Shown piece by piece: positions 1-7,041 of a stretch of 10,955 nucleotides of DNA. The notes beneath the pieces were generated by a model. The model made no database searches, had not been told where the DNA came from, and saw only the letters and a list, made by a program, of their open reading frames with translations. Positions within the stretch are counted from its first letter, which is position 1. The number at the start of each line of letters is the position of its first letter. The DNA is taken from the NCBI GenBank assembly GCA_964420375.1, contig CAYQTK010000152.1:1-10955 (forward strand), written 5' to 3'. The translations under genes and the position numbers were made by a program. The stretch comes from CAYQTK01 sp964420375 (GTDB lineage: Bacteria > RBG-13-61-14 > DATKZS01).

Positions 1-50
1 GCCCTGTCTGCGTGTCCGCACAGGCAGGCGTGTCCGGCACAGGCAGGCGC
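1..50. repeat. Tandem GC-rich repeat with hairpin potential
   Basis: Two consecutive near-identical units, 10-27 (18 bp) and 28-46 (19 bp), share GCGTGTCC followed by GCACAGGCAG and differ by one extra G. Bases 3-28 can fold: CCTG 3-6 with CAGG 25-28, a T·G wobble at 7/24, CTG 8-10 with CAG 21-23, a CG bulge at 11-12, TG 13-14 with CA 19-20, and loop TCCG. The block lies upstream of hdrA and its left part is cut by the window edge. It looks like an intergenic palindromic repeat; the function is unknown. Confidence 0.6.
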
Positions 51-68
51 ACTCCTAAAACGGAGTTT
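51..68 (+). terminator. Weak hairpin, possible terminator of an upstream gene
   Basis: ACTCC (51-55) pairs with GGAGT (62-66) around a six-base loop, and only a short T run (66-68) follows. It could end a transcript entering from the left of the window, but the stem and T tract are short, so this is tentative. Confidence 0.22.
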
Positions 69-96
69 CGCAGGAACTGAATATTCATTACCTAGT

Positions 97-100
97 GAGG
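97..100 (+). promoter_or_regulatory. Ribosome binding site that decides the hdrA start
   Basis: GAGG at 97-100 is nine bases ahead of the ATG at 110-112. The in-frame GTG at 95 and ATG at 101 overlap or abut this site and have no Shine-Dalgarno of their own, so the ATG at 110 is preferred. Confidence 0.5.
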
Positions 101-109
101 ATGACTGAC

Positions 110-2569
110 ATGGAAGCAAAGAACAAAGATGAAGAGGTCCGGATCGGGGTCTACGTTTGCCACTGCGGCCTTAATATCGCCGGTGTGGTGGACTGCGAAA
201 AGGTTGCCGAATATGCAGGCGAGCTTGCCGACGTGGCGGTAGCCCGGCACGAAGGCTATTGCTGCTCCGAACCGGGCCAGCACCGGATCAAGGAGGACAT
301 CGAGGAGTACGGCCTGAACCGGGTGGTGGTGGCTTCCTGCTCGCCGCGGCTGCACGAGCCTACTTTCCGCACCTGCATCAGTGAAGCCGGACTGAACCCC
401 TACCTGCTGGAGATGGCCAACCTCCGCGAGCAGTGCTCCTGGGTACATGCTCCCGAGCCGGAAGAGGCCACTCAAAAGGCCATGGACCTGGTCCACTCCG
501 CGGTGTCCCGATCCCGCCTGCTCTCTCCGGAAGAGGAGCTCGAGGTCCTGATCAGCCGCTCGACACTGGTGATCGGGGGAGGGGTGGCCGGCATCCAGGC
601 ATCCCTCGACCTGGCCGACGCCGGCTACCAGGTCTATTTGGTGGAAAAGCAGCCCAGCATAGGCGGCCACATGGCAAGGCTGGACAAAACCTTTCCCACC
701 ATGGACTGCTCCATTTGAATACTCGGTCCCAAGATGACTGATGCCGGTCGGCATCCAAATATCACGCTGCTTACTTTAAGCGAAGTCAAACAAATAACCG
801 GGTACGTGGGAAACTTCAACGTGCGGGTTCTCAAGAAGGCCCGCCGGGTGATCGAGGACGAGTGCACTGCATGCGGCGACTGCGTGGACGTCTGTCCCGT
901 CACCGTTCCCGACGAGTTCAACGTGGGCCTTTCCACCCGCAAAGCCATCTACTCGTCCTTTCCGCAGGCCGTGCCGTCAGCCTATGTCATTGACATGGAC
1001 CACTGCCTGGGCCAGGACCCCATTGTGTGCGGCAAGTGCATCGAGAAGTGCGAGAAGAAATGCATCGACTTCAACATGAGCGACGAGGAGCTGGAGTTCG
1101 AGGTGGGCACTATCCTGGTGGCCACCGGCATGGATGTTTACGATCCCACCGAGATGGACGAGTACGGCTATACGCGGTTCGAGAACGTGTTGACGTCGCT
1201 GGAGTTCGAGCGTCTTATCAATGCGGGCGGCCCCACCCAGGGCGAGGTCATCCGTCTTACCGATCACAAGCCTCCCCGTTCGGTGGCCTTCATCCAGTGC
1301 GTGGGGTCCCGCTCCCAAGGCCGCGGCAAGCCGTACTGCTCGAACATCTGCTGCATGAACACCATCAAGAGCACCATCATGTTGAAGGAGCACTACCCCG
1401 ACATCGAGATCAAGGTGTTTTACGTTGATATCCGGGCGTTCGGCAAGGGGTTCGAGGATTTGTTCCAGAAGAGCAAGAGCCTGGGGGTCCGCTATATACG
1501 CGGGCTGCCGGGTCAGATCAAGGAAGACCCCAAAACCAAAAACCTCGTTCTCACCGCGGAGAACACTGCGACTAACCGGCTCGAAACCCATGAAGCGGAG
1601 TTGGTGGTGCTCGCGGTGGGTCTGCATTCCCCGGAAGAGGCGGGCCATATTCAGAGCCTGCTCGCGCTCCAGACCACTGCCGACGGTTTCTTCCTGGAAG
1701 CGCATCCCAAGCTCCAGCCGGTTGACTCGGCCAGCAAAGGCATCTTCTTCGCCGGCTGCGCGGAGGGCCCGAAGGACGTCAAGGAATCGGTGACCCAGGC
1801 ATCGGCGGCGGCGGCGCGTGCCATGCGCCTGATGAACCCGGGCAAGCTGGGCATCGAGGCCATCACCGCCGAGGTTGTGCCCGACAAGTGCGACTCGTGC
1901 GGCATCTGCGCAAGGGTCTGCCCTTACAACGCCATCACTGTGGACCAGAAGTCGAACAAGCCGGCAGAGGTCACCCCGGCGGCCTGCGCGGGCTGCGGCA
2001 CCTGTGCGGCGCAATGCCCGAACGACGCCATCATCATGCACCACTTCGAGGACGCCCAGATCGAGGCCCAGATAGACTCCATACTTTCGGAGAAGCCGGA
2101 AGAGAAGATACTTGCCTTTGCCTGCAACTGGTGCTCATACGCGGGCGCGGACTTCGCCGGGGTCTCCCGTCTTTCCTATCCTCCCCGCGCCCGGCTGATC
2201 CGCACCATGTGCTCGGGCAGGGTGGACGAAAAGTTCATCTGGCGCGCTTTTGAAAAGGGGGCCCCTGTCGTGCTTGTGTCGGGATGCCATATCGGCGACT
2301 GCCACTACATTGACGCCAACCAGTGGACAGAGCGGCGCGTGAAAAAAGTGCAAAACAGGATGGAGAAGCTGGGCATCCGGCCCGAGCGGCTGGCGCTGGA
2401 ATGGATAAGCGCATCCGAAGGCATCCGCTTCCGGAAGGTAATGGAGAACATGGAAGAGCTCCGCAAAAGCGTGGCCCCCGAAGAGATCGAACAGACCAGG
2501 AAGCTCATCGCCCGCGACAGGAGGAAAAAGAAGTCGGCAAAGAAAACCGGCACTGACAACGCAGAGTAA
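110..2569 (+). CDS. hdrA: HdrA-type iron-sulfur flavoprotein fused to an MvhD-like domain; selenoprotein by in-frame UGA
   Basis: Subunit A of a heterodisulfide-reductase-like complex: a cytoplasmic FAD and Fe-S protein that in this family relays or bifurcates electrons among HdrBC-like partners, ferredoxin, and a hydrogenase or formate dehydrogenase. From ATG 110 it is 819 residues if TGA 716-718 (residue 203) is read as Sec. Seen in order: Cys-rich N-terminal domain (C17, C19, C51, C52, C77, C89, C109); FAD motif GGGVAG (156-161); DCSI-Sec-ILGPKM, where relatives have Cys; inserted ferredoxin-like region (C252, 255, 258, 262; C299-318); CSNICC (410-415); second flavin motif near 549; two 4Fe-4S motifs (C594-604, C626-636); and an MvhD/FlpD-like C-terminus (C672, 675, 701, 726, 731). 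The reading frame is the same before and after the TGA, homology continues straight across, and ATG 734 has no ribosome site, so two separate genes are unlikely. Partners HdrB, HdrC and the Sec machinery are not in the window. The alternative is a nonsense mutation; I consider it much less likely. Confidence 0.92.
716..718 (+). other. UGA recoded as selenocysteine in hdrA
   Basis: The codon follows ATG-GAC-TGC-TCC-ATT and precedes ATA-CTC-GGT-CCC-AAG-ATG, giving DCSI-U-ILGPKM. HdrA proteins normally have Cys in this place (DCSxCxLxPKM pattern, from memory of the family), and Sec-containing HdrA is established in methanogens and reported in deltaproteobacteria. Without Sec insertion the product would be a 202-residue fragment lacking most of the flavoprotein and all the ferredoxin motifs. 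Confidence 0.87.
740..755 (+). promoter_or_regulatory. Candidate bacterial SECIS hairpin for hdrA
   Basis: GATGCC (740-745) pairs perfectly with GGCATC (750-755), leaving the tetraloop GGTC (746-749). The loop begins 27 bases after the TGA, within the usual range for bacterial SECIS elements, which lie inside the coding region just downstream of the UGA. The GGUC loop with its GU pair matches the SelB-binding loop of E. coli fdhF as I recall it. No obvious bulged U is present in the stem, and the distance is longer than in fdhF. Confidence 0.75.
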
Positions 2570-2608
2570 TGTACCAGTAGCGGACCACATGAAAGTTTAT
2601 AAGGTGGA

Positions 2609-2646
2609 TGTGAGCGACTTTACTCGCGACTGAAGTCGCTCGCACG
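2609..2646. repeat. REP-like palindromic element, copy A
   Basis: GAGCGACTT (2612-2620) pairs with AAGTCGCTC (2633-2641). Nested inside, GCGACT pairs with AGTCGC around GA (2626-2639). The right part, 2624-2646, matches the 23-base element also found at 5798-5820 and 10845-10867 (18 of 23 identical to the 5798 copy), all in the same orientation and ending in CGCTCGCACG. Read on the minus strand, it has a short GTGC head followed by a palindrome, like REP elements mobilised by RAYT transposases. No RAYT gene is in the window. Confidence 0.65.
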
Positions 2647-2693
2647 AAAAAAACATCTGTCTTGTAAGCGACAATAACCGCTTGACAGAGAGT

Positions 2694-2715
2694 CAGCACA
2701 AAGAGGCTGTTTTTT
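2694..2715 (+). terminator. Weak intrinsic terminator candidate after hdrA
   Basis: CAGC (2694-2697) can pair with GCTG (2706-2709), followed directly by six T (2710-2715). The four-base stem is weak. On the other strand a T6 run (2730-2725) follows the end of the convergent MBL gene after an even weaker stem (2743-2732), so the spacer may end both transcripts. Confidence 0.3.
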
Positions 2716-2749
2716 GTAAGCGGCAAAAAATTGTGAGCGAACACTAAGA

Positions 2750-3592
2750 CTACAGCTCTGCCCGGGTGCCCACTGTGGCAAAGGTGAAGCGTTCCGGAAA
2801 GGCGTTCGCCATCTTGACCTCGTTTTCAAAACCTGTGCAGTGTGCAGTGGCAATGCGGGCAACGGAAAGCTCCTGGAGCGCTTCTATGGTCCTCATAACT
2901 TCATCTTCAGTCCGGTCCGTCATGTGTGTGCCTCCCCACACCGATACGAACCCGCTGTTGCCGAGCCGCTTCTTCACGTGCTGCAAGGTGTTTATCATCC
3001 CCCGGTGGGCGCAACCCAGGATAACCGAGACCCCCTTGTCGGTCTCCACCGCCAGGCAGGCATCGTCAATAATCGGATCGCTCCGCCGCGCTGCGCCGTC
3101 CTGCACGAAAAACCCGGACTCGATCTTCTCGAAGTCGTTCTCCATGGGAATGCCTGTAAAAAAGTGAACGCCGGGGACTATCTCGATGGTGTCCTCCACG
3201 GTCCGGAAATCCGCGCCCGCTTTCTCAAGCTCCTCCCGGCTGCCGGGCATGCCGATGAATAGCTCGATCTTCTTGCCGAAGAACTCGCGCTCCACTCTCT
3301 TGTTCTCGAAACAGGCGGGATGGCAGTATATGCTGCATCCGCCGGAAAGCTCGAGCGCGCTTGCAAGCCCGCCGGTGTGGTCATAATGTCCGTGGGAGAT
3401 GGCAATGGCCTTTAGGCCGGACAGGTCTACCCCCAGCATCTTCAGGTTATGGGGAATGCAAAAGCCCTGGCCCGTGTCCCACAGCAGCTTGCCGTGCTCC
3501 GTCTCCAGAAAAACGCCAAACCCGTGCTCGCCGATAAGGCCTTTGCCGAGCGGCACCTTGTTCTCCGCAACTACAGTCATCTTGACTGACAT
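2750..3592 (-). CDS. Metallo-beta-lactamase-fold hydrolase (COG1237-like)
   Basis: A 280-residue MBL-fold metal-dependent hydrolase of unknown substrate, probably cytoplasmic since no signal peptide is seen. The metal motif is HGHYDHTGG, with H67, H69, D71 and H72. Further candidate ligands are H91 (YCHPACF), H196 (GCAHRG) and H251 (TAHCTG). Length and motif order fit COG1237, whose members are often labelled as a ribofuranosylaminobenzene-phosphate (methanopterin-type) synthase; that label is weakly supported in bacteria. The start ATG has an excellent AAGGAGG (complement of 3600-3606) at normal spacing. It lies 54 bp downstream of pabB on the same strand, so co-transcription is plausible, and the link to a p-aminobenzoate operon is suggestive. 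Its stop faces the hdrA stop across a 180 bp spacer. Confidence 0.85.
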   Translation of the reverse strand: MSVKMTVVAENKVPLGKGLIGEHGFGVFLETEHGKLLWDTGQGFCIPHNLKMLGVDLSGLKAIAISHGHYDHTGGLASALELSGGCSIYCHPACFENKRVEREFFGKKIELFIGMPGSREELEKAGADFRTVEDTIEIVPGVHFFTGIPMENDFEKIESGFFVQDGAARRSDPIIDDACLAVETDKGVSVILGCAHRGMINTLQHVKKRLGNSGFVSVWGGTHMTDRTEDEVMRTIEALQELSVARIATAHCTGFENEVKMANAFPERFTFATVGTRAEL

Positions 3593-3599
3593 TTTTTAA

Positions 3600-3606
3600 C
3601 CTCCTT
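3600..3606 (-). promoter_or_regulatory. Strong ribosome binding site of the MBL hydrolase gene
   Basis: The minus strand reads AAGGAGG seven bases ahead of the ATG at 3592. It is a near-perfect anti-16S match and fixes the start. Confidence 0.6.
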
Positions 3607-3646
3607 TGCCTGGCTGCAATCCTCTTTCCGGAAGCTTCTTTTCGGA

Positions 3647-5086
3647 CTAAAAACCGTCAACCTTCGAGCCCAACGCCTCGATCAAGGCATAGGCCTTGTC
3701 ATAGGTCTCGTCATACTCGGTCTCCGGGTCCGAGTCGTAAACGATCCCTCCGCCGGCGCCGAAGTAGACCCTGTTTCCCTGCATGATCATGGTGCGGATC
3801 GCTATGTTAAGATCGAGGTCACCGTCAAAACCCACGTATCCGATGGAACCGGTGTAAACGCTTCTTACCCTGGTTTCCAGCTCGTCGATTATCTGCATAG
3901 ACCTTATCTTGGGCGCGCCGGTAATGCTTCCTCCCGGAAAGGTCGCTTTTATAAGATCGACAACGTCGGCGTTGTCTTTTAAACTTCCTTCCACCGTGCT
4001 CACCAGGTGATGGACGCGGGCATAGCTTTCACACTGGGCGTGTCGGGTGACCTCGACGCTGCCGTACTCGCAGACCTTGCCGAGATCGTTTCGTTCGAGG
4101 TCTACTATCATGTTAAGCTCGGCCCGGTCCTTTTCGCTGGAGACCAACTGGGCCCGGTACCAGGCGTCGTCGCGCGAAGTAGTTCCCCGCGGGCGGGTGC
4201 CCTTGATGGGACGGGTTTCCACTCCTTGTCCCTTGACCCGCAAAAACCGCTCCGGCGAGCTGGATATAATCTGGAAGTCTCTCGCCTGGATGAACGCTGC
4301 AAACGGAGCGGAGTTCTTCTCCCGCAGTTGCCAGTAGAGCTCCCATGGGGAACCTTCCATGATGCGTGCCTGGAAGCGCTGGGAAAGGTTCACCTGGTAG
4401 ATGTCGCCTGCAACGATGTAGTCCCGGGCTTTTTCCACCCTGGAGAGATAATCGTCCCTGGAGAAGTTGGACTGGAACTCGTCGCTCTTTACGGGACCCG
4501 GCTCGGAAAAATCATCCCTGAGTTTCCGGACCGCGGCCCTGACTTCGCCTATGCGCTGCTCGAGGGTGGGTCGTCTGAGACCGAAGTCCACGTAACATAT
4601 GAACCACTGCTCCATGATATGGTCATAAGCAAGCACGGTATCGTAAAACCCCAGGTAGGTCTCCGGAACATCAAGGTCGTCAACCACGGTGGCGGGCAGC
4701 TCCTCGATTTGCCTTCCCAGCTCATAAGCAAAAAATCCGGCGACCCCTCCGCGGAAGGGTATCCAGGAAGGCTCGCTCCGGACGGAGAAAAGTGCGAGGT
4801 TGCGCTTGAGAACGTTCAGGGGATTGGCGTGCTCCCATCTTATGCGGGAGCCGATGCGGAATGCAGTCACGTTATTGCGGCTGGAGAGGATGAACAGCGG
4901 GTCATAAACGATGAAAGACCAACGGCCCAGTCCGTAACGGTCGACCATTGCGCTGTCCAGGAACATGCTTCCCCGCTTCTGTGCAAAAGCCGAGAACAGG
5001 TACTGGGGAGGCAGGTCGATCTCGAGCAGACGCACGCGTACTGTCCCCTTGTATACGGGATCACGGCCGCTGTTGGAAAGCTTCAT
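3647..5086 (-). CDS. pabB: Aminodeoxychorismate synthase component I (PabB)
   Basis: Chorismate-utilising enzyme, 479 residues, that with the PabA glutaminase converts chorismate to 4-amino-4-deoxychorismate, the precursor of p-aminobenzoate. The N-terminal TrpE/PabB domain spans roughly 1-170 and the chorismate-binding domain about 205-475. PIKGTRPRG (293-301) carries K295. Lys in this PIKGT motif is the mark of PabB, where TrpE has PIAGT, so I name it pabB rather than trpE. Also seen are ISSSPERFL (274-282), VDLERNDLG (328-336), FPGGSITGAPK (383-393) and GAGGGIV (443-449). The start has GGAGG about 10 bases upstream (complement of about 5096-5104). pabA ends 20 bp upstream, so the two form an operon. 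No pabC (aminodeoxychorismate lyase) is seen nearby. Some related enzymes are bifunctional for anthranilate, so the role is strongly but not absolutely assigned. Confidence 0.92.
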   Translation of the reverse strand: MKLSNSGRDPVYKGTVRVRLLEIDLPPQYLFSAFAQKRGSMFLDSAMVDRYGLGRWSFIVYDPLFILSSRNNVTAFRIGSRIRWEHANPLNVLKRNLALFSVRSEPSWIPFRGGVAGFFAYELGRQIEELPATVVDDLDVPETYLGFYDTVLAYDHIMEQWFICYVDFGLRRPTLEQRIGEVRAAVRKLRDDFSEPGPVKSDEFQSNFSRDDYLSRVEKARDYIVAGDIYQVNLSQRFQARIMEGSPWELYWQLREKNSAPFAAFIQARDFQIISSSPERFLRVKGQGVETRPIKGTRPRGTTSRDDAWYRAQLVSSEKDRAELNMIVDLERNDLGKVCEYGSVEVTRHAQCESYARVHHLVSTVEGSLKDNADVVDLIKATFPGGSITGAPKIRSMQIIDELETRVRSVYTGSIGYVGFDGDLDLNIAIRTMIMQGNRVYFGAGGGIVYDSDPETEYDETYDKAYALIEALGSKVDGF

Positions 5087-5106
5087 CTACCCGGTCCCTC
5101 CCCGGC

Positions 5107-5679
5107 TCAGTCCGGCAGATCGAGAAAGTTGCTCAATACCTTCCTGCCTTCCGGGGTTAGAAAGGACTCGGGATGATACTGGACCCCTACAAGCTTCCAT
5201 TGTTTATGACGCACTCCCATCAGCGTACCTTCGATGGTACGGCAGGTGGGCTCCAGGTTTTCGGGCAGGTCCTCCTCCCGGAGCCCCAGCGAGTGATAGC
5301 GCATGGCGGAGAAGGGATTGGCCACATCGCGGTGAATGTCGCGGTTGTCGTGGACCACCCATGAATTCTTGCCGTGGAGAATCTCGGGAGCGTTAACCAC
5401 CGGCATCCCGTAGATATGCCCGATGGCCTGAAATCCGAGGCACACTCCCAGGGTCCATATCCGCCGGGAGAAGTCCCGGATCACGTCGCAGGATATGCCT
5501 GCGTTCTCCGGCCGGCCCGGGCCGGGAGATATGACTATGCGGTGGGGAAGCAAAGCAGCGATATCAGTGACGGTTATCTCGTCGTTCCGGTGCACGTAAA
5601 GCTCCTGGCCCATGGACCCCAGCGCCTGGACGAGGTTCCAGGTAAAGGAATCGTAGTTATCTATCATCAGGATTTTCAT
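5107..5679 (-). CDS. pabA: Aminodeoxychorismate synthase glutaminase (PabA/TrpG-like)
   Basis: Class I glutamine amidotransferase subunit of 190 residues that supplies ammonia to PabB. The N-terminus MKILMIDNYDSFTWNL is typical of PabA/TrpG. SPGPGRPENAG (51-61) is the oxyanion-side signature; C80 in GVCLGFQ is the nucleophile; LHGK (101-104) is a usual family motif; H169 and E171 in QYHPES complete the triad. Amphibolic PabA/TrpG proteins serve both synthases in some bacteria, and the sequence alone cannot tell them apart. The directly following gene is pabB-type, which favours pabA. The upstream ribosome site is poor (GGGCAG), so the promoter and start are not fixed by a strong signal, although the family N-terminus fits this ATG. 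Confidence 0.9.
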   Translation of the reverse strand: MKILMIDNYDSFTWNLVQALGSMGQELYVHRNDEITVTDIAALLPHRIVISPGPGRPENAGISCDVIRDFSRRIWTLGVCLGFQAIGHIYGMPVVNAPEILHGKNSWVVHDNRDIHRDVANPFSAMRYHSLGLREEDLPENLEPTCRTIEGTLMGVRHKQWKLVGVQYHPESFLTPEGRKVLSNFLDLPD

Positions 5680-5725
5680 GTTCTGCCCGTTTTATATGGC
5701 TTCCCCCGTCCTGTTTATATTTTGC

Positions 5726-5739
5726 CATGCCAAGGCATG
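5726..5739. promoter_or_regulatory. Palindrome upstream of pabA, possible operator
   Basis: CATGCC (5726-5731) and GGCATG (5734-5739) form a near-perfect inverted repeat with a two-base centre, 47 bp upstream of the pabA start. No T tract follows on either strand, so an operator or chance palindrome is more likely than a terminator. No regulator is identified. Confidence 0.3.
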
Positions 5740-5755
5740 AAGGGAAAATTCGGAG

Positions 5756-5820
5756 TAGTAAGCGATGATGTAAAAGCTTATGTGCGGTCGAGGGGAGTCG
5801 CGATATCAGCCGCTCGCACG
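5756..5820. repeat. REP-like element, copy B
   Basis: Bases 5798-5820 are 22 of 23 identical to the copy at 10845-10867, ending in AGCCGCTCGCACG. To its left GTAAGC (about 5758-5763) can pair with GCTTAT (5776-5781), and GTGCGG (5782-5787) partly pairs with CGCTCGCAC on the right. Together with 5680-5755, this block makes up the 165 bp spacer between pabA and the YqaA-like gene. Confidence 0.65.
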
Positions 5821-5844
5821 TGATGAGCTCGGTATGTTTTCACA

Positions 5845-7041
5845 TCAGGGATCAAAGGTTTTGGCTTTGATCTTTTGAAGGCGGCCTTCCCGGAAGGCGT
5901 AGGTGTTTACTCGGGACTCTCTGCTCTTCTCTCCCTTGCCGGCAGGATGGTGGATGGTTATACGTGATATCTTTATAGTGCGATTTTCGCTCTTCACTTC
6001 TACCATGCCTTCCTGCCAGGCGCCGTTTTCTCCCATCCGATATCGGGGAAAGGATGACGAGTAGACCGGGTCGAGGCTGTCATTGTCTACGTGGTAGATA
6101 AGAAGCCTGCCGTCGGTCCCCATGTTTTCTTCGCCGGCAAGGTCGTAGTAGAAGACCGCTGCCAGCAGGGTCTCGCCCGAGTCGAGCTTTATGGCGTTAA
6201 GCGAGGCTTTTCCCCGGGAAGGCTGCGGGTATGCTTTGTCCAGCTTCAACTTGTCTATGGTGGAGCCGTCTCTGGCGAGAGAGAGATGATAAAGAAAGCT
6301 TCCTTCATTGTCCTCTGCTTCGGTGGACCACAAGCAAGTCTGCGCCGGCTCTTCAGACAAGTCAAGGTCCTTGCATATGTCCACTTCTGCACCTGGCAGG
6401 ACAATCTTGATCACCAGGAACCCGGCCACACCCAGGGCGGCCATGGCCAGCCCGAACCAGTTGATGTAGCGGTCCAGGACGTCCCGGATAGGCATCTTGA
6501 ACACCCGTTGCGAAAAAAAGTCGCCGTAATAACAGACGACACCTTCGGCCATGAAACGGGTCGAACGGCTTATGATCGAGCCCAGCAGAAAGACGGGGAA
6601 GTTGACCGCGGCGACCCCCGCGGTGATGGTAAAGACCTTGTAAGGCAAGGGAGTCAAACCCGCGAACATGATGATGATGAAGTTATACTGGTCAAACCAC
6701 TCCCGGAACTGCCAGTACTTGTCCATCACCCCGTAGAACTTGATGATCTCTATGCCCACCGTGTCGAAGAACATAAGGCCGATAAGATAGCCGGCAATGC
6801 CGCCCAGCACCGAGGTCACCGAGGTTATGGCCCCGAAACGGAGTGCCCGGTCCGGCCTTGATACGCCCATGGGAATGAGAAGTACGTCCGGCGGAATGGG
6901 GAAAAAAGACGACTCGGCAAAAGAAAGCACACCCAGCATCTTTTCCGCGTGCGGTCTCTCCGCCCAATGGATGACCCATTGGTAAAGCGCCCGGAACCAC
7001 CGGGTCAGGAAAAACCCCGACTTATCACTCTTTCCAGCCAT
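5845..7041 (-). CDS. YqaA/DedA-like membrane protein with a soluble C-terminal extension
   Basis: 398 residues. The N-terminal part (about 30-215) is a SNARE-associated/DedA-superfamily region of the YqaA type. FAESSFFPIPPD (41-52) includes E43 and D52, matching the acidic residues important in DedA transporters. Hydrophobic segments lie near 36-60, 72-92, 120-145, 150-157 and 195-215. DedA-type proteins are linked to membrane lipid scrambling and proton-motive-force homeostasis. From about residue 220 to 398 comes a hydrophilic domain that I do not recognise, with two Cys (C223, C236) and a beta-rich look; its cell side is not clear. Typical YqaA proteins end before this point. The start overlaps the end of pcm by 17 bp, so it is the last gene of the surE-pcm operon. 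GTGGG upstream is a modest ribosome site. The gene is followed by a REP-like spacer. Confidence 0.82.
   Translation of the reverse strand: MAGKSDKSGFFLTRWFRALYQWVIHWAERPHAEKMLGVLSFAESSFFPIPPDVLLIPMGVSRPDRALRFGAITSVTSVLGGIAGYLIGLMFFDTVGIEIIKFYGVMDKYWQFREWFDQYNFIIIMFAGLTPLPYKVFTITAGVAAVNFPVFLLGSIISRSTRFMAEGVVCYYGDFFSQRVFKMPIRDVLDRYINWFGLAMAALGVAGFLVIKIVLPGAEVDICKDLDLSEEPAQTCLWSTEAEDNEGSFLYHLSLARDGSTIDKLKLDKAYPQPSRGKASLNAIKLDSGETLLAAVFYYDLAGEENMGTDGRLLIYHVDNDSLDPVYSSSFPRYRMGENGAWQEGMVEVKSENRTIKISRITIHHPAGKGEKSRESRVNTYAFREGRLQKIKAKTFDP

Noticed and set aside
78..87. TGAATATTCA perfect palindrome upstream of hdrA as an operator
   Set aside because: Ten bases, AT-rich, with no second copy or known regulator; too short to support a call.
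977..2044. A 355-codon open frame on the minus strand opposite hdrA
   Set aside because: It is a shadow of hdrA, rich in Arg, Ala, Gly and His, without a domain or ribosome site.
734..2569. A separate 611-residue gene starting at ATG 734 after a shorter gene ending at 718
   Set aside because: Frame and HdrA homology run through the TGA, the ATG has no ribosome site, and the TGA fits a Cys/Sec position followed by a SECIS-like hairpin.
4007..5176. A 389-codon open frame on the plus strand opposite pabB
   Set aside because: It lies antisense to a well supported pabB with all family motifs and shows no recognisable domain; it reflects codon bias in high-GC DNA.
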